From: Parvularcula lutaonensis
Lineage (GTDB): Bacteria > Pseudomonadota > Alphaproteobacteria > Caulobacterales > Parvularculaceae
Reading direction: 5' to 3'
DNA length: 64,000 bases
NCBI RefSeq assembly: GCF_014651915.1
Contig: NZ_BMXU01000002.1
Coordinates: 873,507-937,506 of the forward strand
Made by a program: the position numbers and the translations under genes. Under the pieces are notes generated by a model. The model made no database searches. It worked only from the letters and a program-made list of their open reading frames with translations, and was not told the origin of the DNA. Of this stretch, positions 9,076 to 18,392 are shown piece by piece (the first letter of the stretch is position 1; each line of letters opens with the position of its first letter).

Positions 9076-10479
9076 TTACGACGAGTAGTACATGTCAAAC
9101 TCGACCGGGTGCGGCATCGAGTTGTAGCGCTGCACTTCTTCCATCTTCAGCTCGATATAGCCGTCGATCTGGTCGTCGTTGAAGACGCCCGTGCTGGTGA
9201 GGAAGGCGCGGTCCTCGTCGAGGCTTTCGAGGGCCTGCTGCAGCGAGCGTGAGATCTGCGGGATGTCGTTCTGCTGCGCGTCGCTCATCGCGTAGAGATC
9301 CTCGTCCGCGGCGTCGCCCGGATGGATCTTGTTCTTGATGCCGTCGAGGCCTGCAAGGAGCAGGGACGCGAAGGTGTAGTAGGGGTTGCCTGCGGCGTCC
9401 GGGAAGCGGGTCTCGATCCGCTTGGCGTTCTTCGAGGCAACGTGCGGCACACGGATCGATGCTGAGCGATTCCGCGACGCATAGGCGAGCAGCACCGGAG
9501 CTTCAAAGCCCGGCACGAGGCGCTTGTAGCTGTTGGTCGAAGAGTTGGCGAAGGCGTTGATGGCCTTGGCGTGCTTGATGATGCCGCCGATGTAGTAGAG
9601 GCAGGTTTCCGACAGGCCGGCATATTCGTCGCCTGCGAAGACTGGCGAGCCGTTGTTCCAGATCGACTGGTGGACGTGCATACCAGAGCCGTTGTCGTTC
9701 CACACCGGCTTTGGCATGAAGGTCGCGGTCTTGCCGTAGCTGTGGGCGACCTGGGTCACGACGTATTTATAGATCTGCATCTGGTCGGCCATGTCGGTCA
9801 GCGTGCTGAACTTCATGCCCAGTTCGTGCTGCGACGGCGCGACCTCGTGGTGATGCTTCTCGGGGGTGAGGCCCATGCCCTTCATGTAGCGGAGCATCTC
9901 GGAGCGCATGTCCTGCTCGCTATCGACCGGCGGCACCGGGAAGTAGCCGCCCTTGGCGCGGGGACGGTGGCCGAGGTTACCGCCCTCGAACTCCGCGTCC
10001 ATGTTGTAGGGACCTTCGCCGCTGTCGATCATGAAACCGATGTGGTCCTGGCTGGTCGAGATGCGGACGTCGTCGAAGACGAAAAACTCCGCTTCCGGGC
10101 CGAAATAGGCGGTGTCGCCGATTCCGGTGGATTTGAGATACGCTTCAGCGGCCTTGGCCGTGTTGCGGGGGTCACGGTTGTAGGGCTCCATCGACGGCTC
10201 GAGCACGTCGCAGAAGACCGAGAGCGTCTTGGCGGCGAAGAACGGGTCGATGACTGCCGTCTTGGTGTCCGGCATCAGGACCATGTCGCTCTCGTTGATC
10301 GCCTTCCATCCCGCGATCGAGGAGCCGTCGAACATCGAGCCTTCTTCGAAGAAGTCCTCGTCGATCATGTCCTGGTGGAAGGTCACGTGCTGCCACTTGC
10401 CACGTGGGTCTGTGAACCTGAGATCGACGAACTCGATGTTCTCATCCTTGATGAGTTTGAGGATGTCTGAGGCGCTCAT
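9076..10479 (-). CDS. glnA: Type I glutamine synthetase GlnA
   Basis: A 467-residue GSI enzyme that makes glutamine from glutamate, ammonia and ATP. The N-terminal beta-grasp [16 protein letters not shown], the catalytic core ([45 protein letters not shown]) and the adenylylation loop Tyr ([11 protein letters not shown]) are all present. The start at 10479 ([11 protein letters not shown]) has GGGAGA ten bases upstream; nine upstream codons in the open frame are ignored. No glnB lies next to it, unlike the common glnBA arrangement. It is separated from plsY by 114 bases, so it may have its own promoter. Confidence 0.97.
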   Translation of the reverse strand: MSASDILKLIKDENIEFVDLRFTDPRGKWQHVTFHQDMIDEDFFEEGSMFDGSSIAGWKAINESDMVLMPDTKTAVIDPFFAAKTLSVFCDVLEPSMEPYNRDPRNTAKAAEAYLKSTGIGDTAYFGPEAEFFVFDDVRISTSQDHIGFMIDSGEGPYNMDAEFEGGNLGHRPRAKGGYFPVPPVDSEQDMRSEMLRYMKGMGLTPEKHHHEVAPSQHELGMKFSTLTDMADQMQIYKYVVTQVAHSYGKTATFMPKPVWNDNGSGMHVHQSIWNNGSPVFAGDEYAGLSETCLYYIGGIIKHAKAINAFANSSTNSYKRLVPGFEAPVLLAYASRNRSASIRVPHVASKNAKRIETRFPDAAGNPYYTFASLLLAGLDGIKNKIHPGDAADEDLYAMSDAQQNDIPQISRSLQQALESLDEDRAFLTSTGVFNDDQIDGYIELKMEEVQRYNSMPHPVEFDMYYSS

Positions 10480-10593
10480 TGTAGGCTGTCTCCCGGTTTC
10501 GCCCATTTATGTTGCAGCGCACATGACGCGAGAATCAACTGTGACGCAAGCATGAAACGCTGCAATTATCTCGCGCGGCCGTGTTGTCGCGCT

Positions 10594-11178
10594 TCATTTC
10601 TTCCCAATTTTCGGCTCCGACCCGTCCATCAGGCGCTCGATGTTCGCGCGGTGCCTGACAAAGATCAGGAGGCTCATGAAGAGGACGCCGAGGAACAGGG
10701 TGAAACGGCCAGAGCCGAGGAAAACGAAGGGCATCGCCGCTGCCGTCACCAGCGCAGCGAGGGACGAGAAACGGAAGATCGCCGCCGTCGCGAGCCACAG
10801 CCCCGCCGCGACCAGAAGTCCCAGCGGCCACAGGGCGAGGATCGTTCCGAAATAGGTCGCAACGCCCTTACCGCCCTTGAAGCCGAGGAAGACCGGGAAG
10901 CAGTGGCCGAGAAAGGCGCTGGCCCCCGCCACCGCCGCGAAGCTTGGATCGCCTTCGCCGACGATCCGCGCGATCACCACCGCGATCCCTGCCTTGCCGG
11001 CATCGAGGAGCAGTGTGGCAAGGGCGAGATCCTTGCGCCCTGTCCGCAGGACATTCGTCGCGCCAATATTGCCCGAGCCGATCTTCCGTATGTCCCCCAG
11101 CCCCGCCATGCGGGTGAGAACCAGGCCGAAAGGAACGGAGCCGAGGAGATAGGAGAAAATCGCGACGAAAAGGATCAT
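10594..11178 (-). CDS. plsY: Acyl-phosphate glycerol-3-phosphate acyltransferase PlsY
   Basis: A 194-residue multi-spanning inner-membrane protein that transfers acyl from acyl-phosphate to glycerol-3-phosphate, the first committed phospholipid step. The three family motifs are visible: GSVPFG near the N-terminus, GSGNIGATNVLRTGR, and GHCFPVFLGFKGGKGVAT. Its start overlaps the pyrB stop by 4 bases. The C-terminal tail (EPKIGKK) is basic and presumably cytoplasmic. Confidence 0.96.
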   Translation of the reverse strand: MILFVAIFSYLLGSVPFGLVLTRMAGLGDIRKIGSGNIGATNVLRTGRKDLALATLLLDAGKAGIAVVIARIVGEGDPSFAAVAGASAFLGHCFPVFLGFKGGKGVATYFGTILALWPLGLLVAAGLWLATAAIFRFSSLAALVTAAAMPFVFLGSGRFTLFLGVLFMSLLIFVRHRANIERLMDGSEPKIGKK

Positions 11179-12113
11179 AGCTCTGCTGCGAACGCCAGGC
11201 AGCTCATGCGGGTCGGAACACCCATCGCCACCTGTTGGAGGATAAGGGAACGGGACTGGTCGTCCGCGACGTCGTCGTCGATCTCGACACCCCTGTTCAT
11301 CGGGCCCGGATGCATGACGAAAGCCGTGGGCTTGGCGAAGCTCAGGGCCTCCATCGACAGTCCGTAGTCGGAGCGATAGGTTTCGGGATCGAGCGGGATG
11401 TCCGTGTCGAAGCGCTCTCTCTGGATGCGCAGGGCCATGGCGACATCGACGCCGTCGAGGGCCTCATCGCGGCTGGTGGTGACAAGGGCCGCCCCGTCGG
11501 TGGCCCACTGGGGCAGGAGGTCTTCTGGCGCGCAAAGCCGCACTTCCGCGCCGAGCTTGGCGAAGAGCCTGGTGCAGGACGCAGCGACGCGGCTGTGCAC
11601 CAGGTCGCCGATGATCGCGATGGAGATGCCACCCAGGCCATCTTTCGGTTCGCGGTGCAGGGCCTTGTAGAGCGTCGCCGCATCGAGGAGCGCCTGTGTC
11701 GGATGTCCGAAGGCGCCCTCGCCAGCATTGATGACCGATGTTCCGAAGCCCATCTCGTGCATCGATGATTTTGCCGCGTCGATCGAACCCGCGCCGCTGG
11801 CCCTGAGGACAAGGAAGTCCGCGCCCTGCGCGGCCAGAGTCAGCACGGTGTCGCGGAGGGACTCGCCCTTGTGGATGGAAGACGCCGCGACGGGGACGTT
11901 GACGACCTCGACGCCCATCTTCCGGCCGGCGATCAGGAAGCTGAGGCTCGTGCGGGTCGAGTTCTCGTAGAAGAGGTTGAACTGCAGCCGGCCGCGCAGG
12001 GGATCACCAATGTCTTTGCCCTCCAACAGCATCCGGTCATAGAGCAGGGCCCCCTCGAGGATCCTGTCGAGATCGTCGCGGCCCAGGGTCTCGATATCGG
12101 TGACGTGCCTCAT
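11175..12113 (-). CDS. pyrB: Aspartate carbamoyltransferase catalytic chain PyrB
   Basis: A 312-residue enzyme that forms N-carbamoyl-aspartate in pyrimidine synthesis. Carbamoyl-phosphate binding STRTSLSF and HPTQALLDA motifs are present, as is the aspartate-site segment AMALRIQRERF. It is preceded by ruvX with an ATGA overlap and followed by plsY with another. In many alphaproteobacteria pyrC (dihydroorotase) sits between pyrB and plsY; here it is absent. Confidence 0.96.
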   Translation of the reverse strand: MRHVTDIETLGRDDLDRILEGALLYDRMLLEGKDIGDPLRGRLQFNLFYENSTRTSLSFLIAGRKMGVEVVNVPVAASSIHKGESLRDTVLTLAAQGADFLVLRASGAGSIDAAKSSMHEMGFGTSVINAGEGAFGHPTQALLDAATLYKALHREPKDGLGGISIAIIGDLVHSRVAASCTRLFAKLGAEVRLCAPEDLLPQWATDGAALVTTSRDEALDGVDVAMALRIQRERFDTDIPLDPETYRSDYGLSMEALSFAKPTAFVMHPGPMNRGVEIDDDVADDQSRSLILQQVAMGVPTRMSCLAFAAEL

Positions 12114-12580
12114 CGGCTCCCCTCATTCCTGATCGACTGAAGCCGGTCCAGGGCACCCTGCAGGATGAAGCTGGCGGCGTGGCTGTCTATCACCGCTGCC
12201 CGCTTCGCCCGGGAAACGTCAAGACCGATGAGTTCACGCTCCGCGGCGGCGGTGGACAGGCGCTCGTCCCAGAGCGCGATGGGCAGGTCCGTGTGCCGCG
12301 CGAGGTTGCGCCCGAAGGTTTTCACGGACTGGGCCTTCGGACCCTCGGTCCCGTCCATGTTGCGCGGCAGGCCCAGCACGAAGCCGGTGATATTCCGTTC
12401 GCCTGCCCATTCGAGCAGGGTGTTCACATCGTTCGTGAATTTCGTCCGCTTGATCGTCTGGAGCGGGGTCGCCAAGGTCTGCGCTGGATCGGAGACCGCA
12501 ACGCCGATGGTTTTGACCCCGATATCGAGGCCGAAGAGCGCGCCAGTGACATGGGTGAGCGCGTCGATCATGTTCGCCAT
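12110..12580 (-). CDS. ruvX: Holliday junction resolvase-like RuvX/YqgF
   Basis: A 156-residue RNase H-fold nuclease implicated in pre-16S rRNA 5' end processing and junction resolution. Acidic residues are in FGLDIGVKTIGVAVSD, WDERLST and DSHAASFIL; the central VLGLPRNMDGTEG is the family signature. The start at 12580 (MANMIDAL) is chosen over the longer open frame because the upstream 44 codons run antisense through the peptidase gene. A further in-frame Met at 12571 is possible. Both starts overlap the divergent gene at 12570. Confidence 0.93.
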   Translation of the reverse strand: MANMIDALTHVTGALFGLDIGVKTIGVAVSDPAQTLATPLQTIKRTKFTNDVNTLLEWAGERNITGFVLGLPRNMDGTEGPKAQSVKTFGRNLARHTDLPIALWDERLSTAAAERELIGLDVSRAKRAAVIDSHAASFILQGALDRLQSIRNEGSR

Positions 12581-13313
12581 AGCGCTCCTTCTGCGCACCC
12601 CGGCTGCGAATGCAAGCGCGGAGAACCAAGTGCCCGGCTGGATCGAGGTCGAGGTGAGCACCCATGCCGAGGTTCTCTCTGGCCTGCTCAAGCTTCCGCG
12701 GGTTCCCTTCATCGACCTGCACTATGAAGGTCCGGGCGATGTCGAGGGATTGAGGATCATCGATGCGGAGGCGCACCCTGAACGGGTGGTGATTCGTCTC
12801 TCCGGCAGCTGGGACGATCCGAGCCCTGACGCCCGGCGACAGGTCATCCGCAACCTCGCCCACGAACTTGCCCATGTCTGGCAGTACACGCTCGGCCAGC
12901 CGACCGAGAACCGCTTTTTCCACGAGGGCTTCGCCGAGGCGATGGCGCTCGAGGCCCTGCAGGTCTGCGGCGAGGCTTGCGCGGCGGGAGCGCCGGAGCT
13001 TGCGGACCGGCACCGGAGGGACTGCGGCGATGCCTTGCGCGACGAGATCCTCGTCGCATCCCGGAGCCGGGCGGCCTTCTATGGCTGCGGGGCGGTGCTG
13101 ACCCGGATGACGGCCGAGAATGCCGGGAAGACCGTCGGCGAGGTCTACAGGCGCTTCGCAGAAACGGGGCGAAGCCGCGCCGATTTCATCAGCGTTGCCG
13201 GAGAGATGGCAGGCAGCGACTTTGCCACCAGCGCCCATAGCTTCCTGCATGGCGATCACCGCCTCGCGCCAACCAGAAGCGTCCTGCAGCGGCTCCAGGC
13301 CGGCCGGCTTTGA
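12570..13313 (+). CDS. Secreted gluzincin-type metallopeptidase, function unknown
   Basis: A 247-residue protein with a short signal peptide (FAIALLLRTPAANASA). Around residues 95-100 it has HELAH, an HExxH zinc site, followed about 20 residues on by HEGFAEAMALE, whose Glu would be the third ligand, as in M1/M48/M61-like gluzincins. Cys residues in VCGEACAAG and RRDCGDAL suggest disulfides and a periplasmic location. I do not recognise a named family. The ATG at 12570 is preceded by GGGTGAG and lies inside the first codons of divergent ruvX; a GTG at 12555 is also possible. Confidence 0.7.
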   Translation: MFAIALLLRTPAANASAENQVPGWIEVEVSTHAEVLSGLLKLPRVPFIDLHYEGPGDVEGLRIIDAEAHPERVVIRLSGSWDDPSPDARRQVIRNLAHELAHVWQYTLGQPTENRFFHEGFAEAMALEALQVCGEACAAGAPELADRHRRDCGDALRDEILVASRSRAAFYGCGAVLTRMTAENAGKTVGEVYRRFAETGRSRADFISVAGEMAGSDFATSAHSFLHGDHRLAPTRSVLQRLQAGRL

Positions 13314-13401
13314 CGGGCGAAGGGCCCGCCAAGACAGAGAGGACCGCGAAAACCCGCTTATCCCTTTTCACGCGTGCCGCACTGCGGTAGCGAACGCGGC
13401 T

Positions 13402-13701
13402 ATGAGCCTTTCCGAATCCGACGTGAAGAAAGTCGCGAAGCTGGCGCGCATTGCCATCTCTGACGACGACGTCCCGCACTTGATGAACGAACTGAACGGT
13501 ATCCTCGGCTGGATCGAACAGCTGCAGGAGGTCGATGTCGAAGGGGTCGAAGCCATGACCTCATCGGTCGACGTAGCCCTGCCGATGCGTGAGGACGTCC
13601 TCGCCGAGGGTTATACCGGCGGTGGCCAGCCCGAGAAAATCGTCGCCAATGCGCCGAAGACGGAAGATCACTTCTTCGTCGTGCCGAAGGTGGTGGAATG
13701 A
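13402..13701 (+). CDS. gatC: Asp-tRNA(Asn)/Glu-tRNA(Gln) amidotransferase subunit GatC
   Basis: A 99-residue subunit that clamps GatA to GatB in the GatCAB enzyme, which amidates misacylated Glu-tRNA(Gln) and Asp-tRNA(Asn). The N-terminal helix pair VKKVAKLARIAISDDD...LMNELNGILGWIEQLQEVD and the C-terminal MREDV...ILANAP-like segment ([21 protein letters not shown]) are family hallmarks. The ATG at 13402 is chosen from the domain start; the open frame extends into the upstream gene. It overlaps the next ORF by 4 bases. Confidence 0.96.
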   Translation: MSLSESDVKKVAKLARIAISDDDVPHLMNELNGILGWIEQLQEVDVEGVEAMTSSVDVALPMREDVLAEGYTGGGQPEKIVANAPKTEDHFFVVPKVVE

Positions 13702-14081
13702 TGCTCAAGGTTGGCGACACCTACGCATTCTCCGACGGCGAGCGGAACGGCAAGGCGATGGTCTGTGTCATTGGCGAAGCCGCCGAAACCGAGATCGTCT
13801 GCTTCTATGTCTACGACGCGCTCGACTTCGGTGATGAAGCGGCCAAGGCGCAGGGCTTCAGCGGCGTCATCGCCCATGTTCCGATCACGTCGCAATATGC
13901 CGTGCAGGGCCTTGGCGAGAAGCTGTCCGAGGGCAATGAGATTCCCGAAAGCTTCAAGGCCAGCCACGAGCAGTGGAAGCAGAACCTGCGCGCAGGGCAG
14001 GGCGGCTGGTCCGACCGGCCCCTCGCGGCGACGCTCGACCAGATTTTTGCGAACATGAACCCCGGCAAATCTTCGTCATGA
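13698..14081 (+). CDS. Uncharacterised 127-residue protein inside the gatCAB operon
   Basis: The start overlaps the gatC stop (ATGATG) and the stop overlaps the gatA start (ATGA), so it is translationally coupled on both sides and very likely real. No signal peptide or membrane segment is seen. The first half looks beta-rich ([26 protein letters not shown]) and the second helical, with [14 protein letters not shown] do not recognise the family. It could be an accessory for amidotransferase assembly or simply a passenger of the operon; nothing in the sequence decides. Confidence 0.75.
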   Translation: MMLKVGDTYAFSDGERNGKAMVCVIGEAAETEIVCFYVYDALDFGDEAAKAQGFSGVIAHVPITSQYAVQGLGEKLSEGNEIPESFKASHEQWKQNLRAGQGGWSDRPLAATLDQIFANMNPGKSSS

Positions 14082-15553
14082 CCGACCTGACCACCAAGAC
14101 GATCGCGGAGCTCCGCGAGGGCCTCGGCAAGCGTGAGTTCTCCGCTGTCGAAGTCACCGACGCCTATCTTCAGCGTGCAGAGAGTGCAGCGGCGCTTAAT
14201 GCCTATGTCCGCCTGACGCCCGAAAAGGCGAAAGCGCAGGCCGAGCTTTCGGACCAGCGCATTGCCGATGCCGAGGCGCGACCGCTCGAGGGTATCCCGC
14301 TCGGGATCAAGGACCTCTTCTGCACCGAAGGCATTGAGACGAACGCTGCGAGCCACATCCTCGATGGCTTCGTGCCGCCCTATGAATCGACGGTGTCCGC
14401 GAATCTCCTGGCCGATGGCGCGGTTTTTCTCGGCAAGCTCAACCTCGATGAGTTCGCGATGGGCTCGTCGAACGAAACGTCCTACTACGGACCTGTCATC
14501 AACCCATGGCGCCGTGAAGGCGAGGACACCAAGCTCACGCCGGGCGGCAGCTCGGGCGGCTCCTCGGCTGCTGTGGCCGCGCGGCTCTGTGCTGGCGCCA
14601 CCGCCACCGATACCGGCGGCTCGATCCGTCAGCCTGCGTCGTTGACCGGCACTGTGGGTATCAAGCCGACCTATGGCCGCTGTTCCCGCTGGGGCATCGT
14701 TGCCTTTGCCAGCTCGCTCGACCAGGCGGGGCCTATCGCCCGCGATGTTCGGGATGCCGCTATCCTGCTAACCTCGATGGCCGGCCACGATCCGAAGGAC
14801 TCGACCTCGATCGACCGTCCTGTCCCGGATTACGAGAAAGCTCTCGAGGGCGGTGTCAAAGGCCTGAAGATCGGAATTCCGAAGGAATACCGCCTCGACG
14901 GCATGAACGCCGAGATTGACGCGATCTGGCAAAAGGGCGCTGACCTGCTGAAGGCGCAGGGCGCGGAGATCGTCGAGGTCTCGCTGCCGCTGACGAAATA
15001 CGCGCTTCCGGTCTATTACATCGTCGCTCCGGCGGAGGCTTCCTCCAACCTCGCGCGCTATGACGGCGTGAAATACGGCCTGCGCGTCCATGACGACAAT
15101 ATTGACGAGATGTATTCGAAGACCCGCGCCGCAGGCTTCGGCAAGGAAGTGCAGCGCAGGCTGATGATCGGCACTTATGTGCTGTCGGCAGGCTACTACG
15201 ACGCCTACTATCTCCGCGCGCAACGTGTACGGAAAAAGATCGCGGATGAAATGGCGAAGGTGTTCGAGGAGGTCGACCTTCTCCTGACGCCGTCCTCGCC
15301 TTCGGCTGCCTTCGGCCTCGGCGAGAAGTCGTCCGATCCTCTCGAGATGTACCTGAACGACGTTTTCACCGTGACGGCCAACCTCGCAGGGGTTCCGGGG
15401 ATTTCGGTCCCTGCAGGGCTCGATGCGCAGGGCCTGCCGCTGGGTCTCCAGCTCATCGCCCCGGCCTTTGGTGAAGAGACGATGCTCCGCGGCGCAGCCG
15501 CCCTCGAAGAAGCCATCGGCTTCGATGCGCAGCCTACGGAGTGGTGGAAATAA
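14078..15553 (+). CDS. gatA: GatCAB amidotransferase subunit GatA
   Basis: A 491-residue amidase-signature subunit that releases ammonia from glutamine or asparagine for transamidation. The Ser-cisSer-Lys triad is visible: Lys in [10 protein letters not shown], the cis-Ser in [15 protein letters not shown], and the nucleophile in [13 protein letters not shown]. The start at 14078 follows from the ATGA overlap with the previous ORF and fits the family N-terminus ([13 protein letters not shown]). It is followed by gatB after two bases. Confidence 0.97.
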   Translation: MTDLTTKTIAELREGLGKREFSAVEVTDAYLQRAESAAALNAYVRLTPEKAKAQAELSDQRIADAEARPLEGIPLGIKDLFCTEGIETNAASHILDGFVPPYESTVSANLLADGAVFLGKLNLDEFAMGSSNETSYYGPVINPWRREGEDTKLTPGGSSGGSSAAVAARLCAGATATDTGGSIRQPASLTGTVGIKPTYGRCSRWGIVAFASSLDQAGPIARDVRDAAILLTSMAGHDPKDSTSIDRPVPDYEKALEGGVKGLKIGIPKEYRLDGMNAEIDAIWQKGADLLKAQGAEIVEVSLPLTKYALPVYYIVAPAEASSNLARYDGVKYGLRVHDDNIDEMYSKTRAAGFGKEVQRRLMIGTYVLSAGYYDAYYLRAQRVRKKIADEMAKVFEEVDLLLTPSSPSAAFGLGEKSSDPLEMYLNDVFTVTANLAGVPGISVPAGLDAQGLPLGLQLIAPAFGEETMLRGAAALEEAIGFDAQPTEWWK

Positions 15554-15555
15554 CG

Positions 15556-17058
15556 ATGTCTGAGAACAGAAACCTTCTCCGCGGCGAAACCGGCGACTGG
15601 GAAGTCGTCGTCGGCCTCGAAGTCCATGCTCAGGTCCTTTCGGTAACGAAGCTCTTCTCGGGAGCTTCCGCGGCCTATGGTGCAGGGCCAAACGAGAATG
15701 TCAGTCTCGTTGATGCCGCCATGCCGGGCATGTTGCCCGTCCTCAACAAGTACTGCGTCGAGCAGGCGATCAAGACCGGCCTTGGCCTCAACGCCAAGGT
15801 CAACACCTGGTCTCGGTTTGACCGGAAGAACTATTTCTACCCGGACCTTCCGCAGGGGTACCAGATCTCGCAATACAAGGATCCGATCGTCGGAGAAGGG
15901 GAGATCGAGGTCGAGCTCGACGCCGACCGCACGATCAAGGTCGGCATCGAGCGGCTCCACCTCGAGCAGGACGCCGGCAAGTCGATCCATGACCTTTCGC
16001 CGAAAGAAAGCTATGTCGACCTCAACCGTTCCGGGGTGGCGCTGATGGAGATCGTCTCCAAGCCGGAACTACGCTCGGCGGAGGAGGCAGCGGCCTACTT
16101 CTCCAAGCTGCGGACCATCCTGCGTTATCTCGGGACCTGCGACGGCAACATGGACCAAGGCTCGATGCGGGCCGACGTCAACGTTTCGGTCTGCCGTGCG
16201 GGGAATTACGAGAAATTCCGGGAAACCGGTGACTTCTCCTACCTTGGTACACGGACGGAAACGAAGAACATCAACTCGATCCGCTTCGTCCGCCAGGTCG
16301 TCGATTACGAAGCGCGTCGCCAGATCCAGGTCCTCGAGAGCGGTGGCGAGATCGACCAGGAGACCCGGCTCTTCAACGTCAAGACCGGCGAAACCCGGAC
16401 GATGCGCTCGAAAGAAGACGCGCATGACTATCGCTACTTCCCCGATCCGGACCTGCTGCCGCTGACCTTCTCAGAGGAATTCGTCGAGGAGATCCGCGCG
16501 CGTCTTCCCGAGCTTCCCGATGCCAAAAAGCACCGCTTCATGGAGGAGTACGGACTGTCCGGCTATGATGCTGCTGTGCTCGTCGCTGACAAGGACAAGG
16601 CAGATTACTTCGAGAAAGTTGCCAAGGGCCGTGACGGCAAGCTTGCTTCGTCCTGGGTCACGACGGAACTCTTCGGCCTCCTGAACAAGGAAGGCCGGGA
16701 GATCACCGACAGCCCGATCTCGGCGGAACAGCTCGGCAGTCTGATTGACCTGATCCAGGACAAGACGATCTCCGGCAAGATCGCCAAGCAGATCTTCGAA
16801 CTGATGCTGGACGAGGACGCAGGCAAGGATCCCAAGGACATTGTGGAGGAGCGCGGCCTCAAGCAGGTGACGGACACGGGTGCCCTCGAGGCTGCCGCCG
16901 ACAAGATCATCGCCGCCAACCCCGAACAGGTCGCCAAGGTGAAGGACAAGCCGAAAGCTCTCGGCTGGTTCGTAGGGCAGGTGATGAAGGAGACCGGCGG
17001 CAAGGCCAACCCGCAGGCGGTCAACGAGATCCTCAAGAAAAAACTCGGCGTCGAATAA
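15556..17058 (+). CDS. gatB: GatCAB amidotransferase subunit GatB
   Basis: A 500-residue kinase subunit that phosphorylates the misacylated tRNA's glutamyl/aspartyl group and receives ammonia from GatA. Family motifs: [22 protein letters not shown] near the N-terminus, [16 protein letters not shown], and the C-terminal YqeY-like tail [21 protein letters not shown] that contacts tRNA. The start at 15556 is chosen because it is an ATG two bases after the gatA stop; a GTG at 15541 is in frame but inside gatA. It completes the GatCAB set. Confidence 0.97.
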   Translation: MSENRNLLRGETGDWEVVVGLEVHAQVLSVTKLFSGASAAYGAGPNENVSLVDAAMPGMLPVLNKYCVEQAIKTGLGLNAKVNTWSRFDRKNYFYPDLPQGYQISQYKDPIVGEGEIEVELDADRTIKVGIERLHLEQDAGKSIHDLSPKESYVDLNRSGVALMEIVSKPELRSAEEAAAYFSKLRTILRYLGTCDGNMDQGSMRADVNVSVCRAGNYEKFRETGDFSYLGTRTETKNINSIRFVRQVVDYEARRQIQVLESGGEIDQETRLFNVKTGETRTMRSKEDAHDYRYFPDPDLLPLTFSEEFVEEIRARLPELPDAKKHRFMEEYGLSGYDAAVLVADKDKADYFEKVAKGRDGKLASSWVTTELFGLLNKEGREITDSPISAEQLGSLIDLIQDKTISGKIAKQIFELMLDEDAGKDPKDIVEERGLKQVTDTGALEAAADKIIAANPEQVAKVKDKPKALGWFVGQVMKETGGKANPQAVNEILKKKLGVE

Positions 17059-17067
17059 GGCGCCGGG

Positions 17068-17253
17068 TCACTCCTCTTCTTCGACGCCGATCGTTTCCTC
17101 GCCTTTGCGCAGGCTCTCGATCAACCTTTTGGTGTTGGCGAGGGTCTTCTTGGTTTCCTCGACAAGGGCAGCCGTTTCCCGCCGGAGCTTTTCACGCTCC
17201 GCGGAGACGGCTTTTCGGCGTTGATATGAGCGATCGATATCCTGCATTAACAT
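17068..17253 (-). CDS. Small coiled-coil protein, function unknown
   Basis: A 61-residue, highly charged peptide predicted to be a single long helix: heptad-like EREKLRRETAALVEETKKTLANTKRLI, then an acidic tail GVEEEE. The first Met is at 17253 and a second at 17247. There is no signal or membrane segment. It faces gatB convergently, with only nine bases between the stops. A similar 51-residue ORF lies upstream on the same strand (17323-17478), and the two share the K/R-x-L-x-x-T-x-R-x-x-E spacing. Function unknown. Confidence 0.5.
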   Translation of the reverse strand: MLMQDIDRSYQRRKAVSAEREKLRRETAALVEETKKTLANTKRLIESLRKGEETIGVEEEE

Positions 17254-17322
17254 AGGATATAGTGCGGGCTTCGGGTGGTGTCTCTATCTTACCAAATGCG
17301 CTTGAGAGAACGTGATCGGCGG

Positions 17323-17478
17323 TCAACCTGACTGCTGCTCGCGGAGGAGGTTCCGGGTTCTTTCCAAAGCGCGTTGGGTGCGGTCGAGAACTTTCCGCGC
17401 TTTGGCTTGGACTTCTTCAAGGTCCTTCGCCGTCTGGCGCCTCTCACTGAGGAAATCGCGTGGGATTCGTCCGGTCAT
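17323..17478 (-). CDS. Tiny coiled-coil ORF related to its downstream neighbour
   Basis: A 51-residue reading frame read directly from the minus strand: it starts MTGRIPRDFLSERRQ and continues as a charged helix (DLEEVQAKARKVLDRTQRA), ending LLREQQSG. It has the same overall shape as the 61-residue ORF downstream: an N-terminal ERR/ERE patch, then alternating Leu and charged residues. The upstream Shine-Dalgarno is weak. It fills what would otherwise be an unexplained gap between rsmA and gatB. Real or not can be decided only by conservation. Confidence 0.4.
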   Translation of the reverse strand: MTGRIPRDFLSERRQTAKDLEEVQAKARKVLDRTQRALERTRNLLREQQSG

Positions 17479-17567
17479 CCATCCGGCCTAGCACCGCAAT
17501 GGCACTTCGTGGCCAAGGCGGATAACACAAATCCGGCATGAAGATGAAACAGTTACTTCGACTCGGC

Positions 17568-18392
17568 TCACGCTCTGGCGAGGCGGGCCGCAAGCCGTGC
17601 ATAGTTCGGGACTGACACCGTTTCGGCACGCGCCGTCTCCGGGATACCCAAATCGTCGAGAACCGGCGTCAGCTTTGCGCCAAATACAGGCTTCAGGCTT
17701 TGCCGCAGCATCTTTCGCCTTTGGGAGAAAGCGGCCTGGGTCACCCGCTCCAGCTCCCGAAGGTGCTCCGGGCGGCCCTCATTCTCGAAGACGAGGACCG
17801 AGCTGTCGACTTTCGGCGGCGGGGTGAAGGCCCGGGCCGGGAGGTGGAAGCCCAGCCTTGGACGGCTGGCCGCCTGCGCAATCACCGAGAGGCGCCCATA
17901 GGTCTTGCTCCCCGGCTCCGCCAGGATGCGGTCACCGACCTCTTTCTGGAACATCAGCACCATGCGCCGCCAAAAGCGCGGTTCGGCAATCAGCCATTTC
18001 ACCAGGAGTTCGGTCGAGATATTGTAGGGAAGGTTCGAAGCGATGATTGCGCCTTCGGGCACGAGCGCCGCCTCATCGCTCTGCAACGCGTCGTCCTCGA
18101 CATAGCTCAGCCGACCGGTCGCGTCATTGAGTGCTTCGAGAACCGGGACGATCCTGCGGTCGCGTTCGATCGCGACGACGCGGGCGCCGGTTTCGAGAAG
18201 CGCACGGGTCAGCCCGCCGGGGCCGGGGCCGATCTCGAGGATCGTGTCGTCCTCTTCGGCCTCGCAGAACCCCGCGATTTTCCGGGTCAGGTTGAGATCG
18301 AGGAGGAAGTGCTGGCCCAGCCCCTTCTTTGCGGCAAGGCCGTGTTCAGCGATCACGTCGCGAAGGGCGGGCAGGGTTTCAAGCGAGGACAC
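17568..18392 (-). CDS. rsmA: 16S rRNA dimethyladenosine transferase RsmA (KsgA)
   Basis: A 274-residue SAM-dependent enzyme that dimethylates two adjacent adenosines in helix 45 of 16S rRNA. The N-terminal KKGLGQHFLLD, SAM motif EIGPGPGGLT and catalytic NLPYNIS are intact. The C-terminal domain (AFSQRRKMLRQSLKPVF) is typical. It overlaps pdxA by 14 bases in the usual surA-pdxA-rsmA operon order, so it is probably transcribed from upstream of surA. Confidence 0.97.
   Translation of the reverse strand: MSSLETLPALRDVIAEHGLAAKKGLGQHFLLDLNLTRKIAGFCEAEEDDTILEIGPGPGGLTRALLETGARVVAIERDRRIVPVLEALNDATGRLSYVEDDALQSDEAALVPEGAIIASNLPYNISTELLVKWLIAEPRFWRRMVLMFQKEVGDRILAEPGSKTYGRLSVIAQAASRPRLGFHLPARAFTPPPKVDSSVLVFENEGRPEHLRELERVTQAAFSQRRKMLRQSLKPVFGAKLTPVLDDLGIPETARAETVSVPNYARLAARLARA

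Noticed and set aside
9571-10470. A 299-residue antisense ORF over glnA
   Set aside because: Entirely opposite to the well-supported glnA; its peptide has a His/Val/Arg-rich shadow pattern and no recognisable domain.
10480-10593. A sigma-54 promoter or NtrC site before glnA
   Set aside because: I could not find a convincing -24/-12 (TGGCAC-N5-TTGC) or NtrC-like palindrome in these bases.
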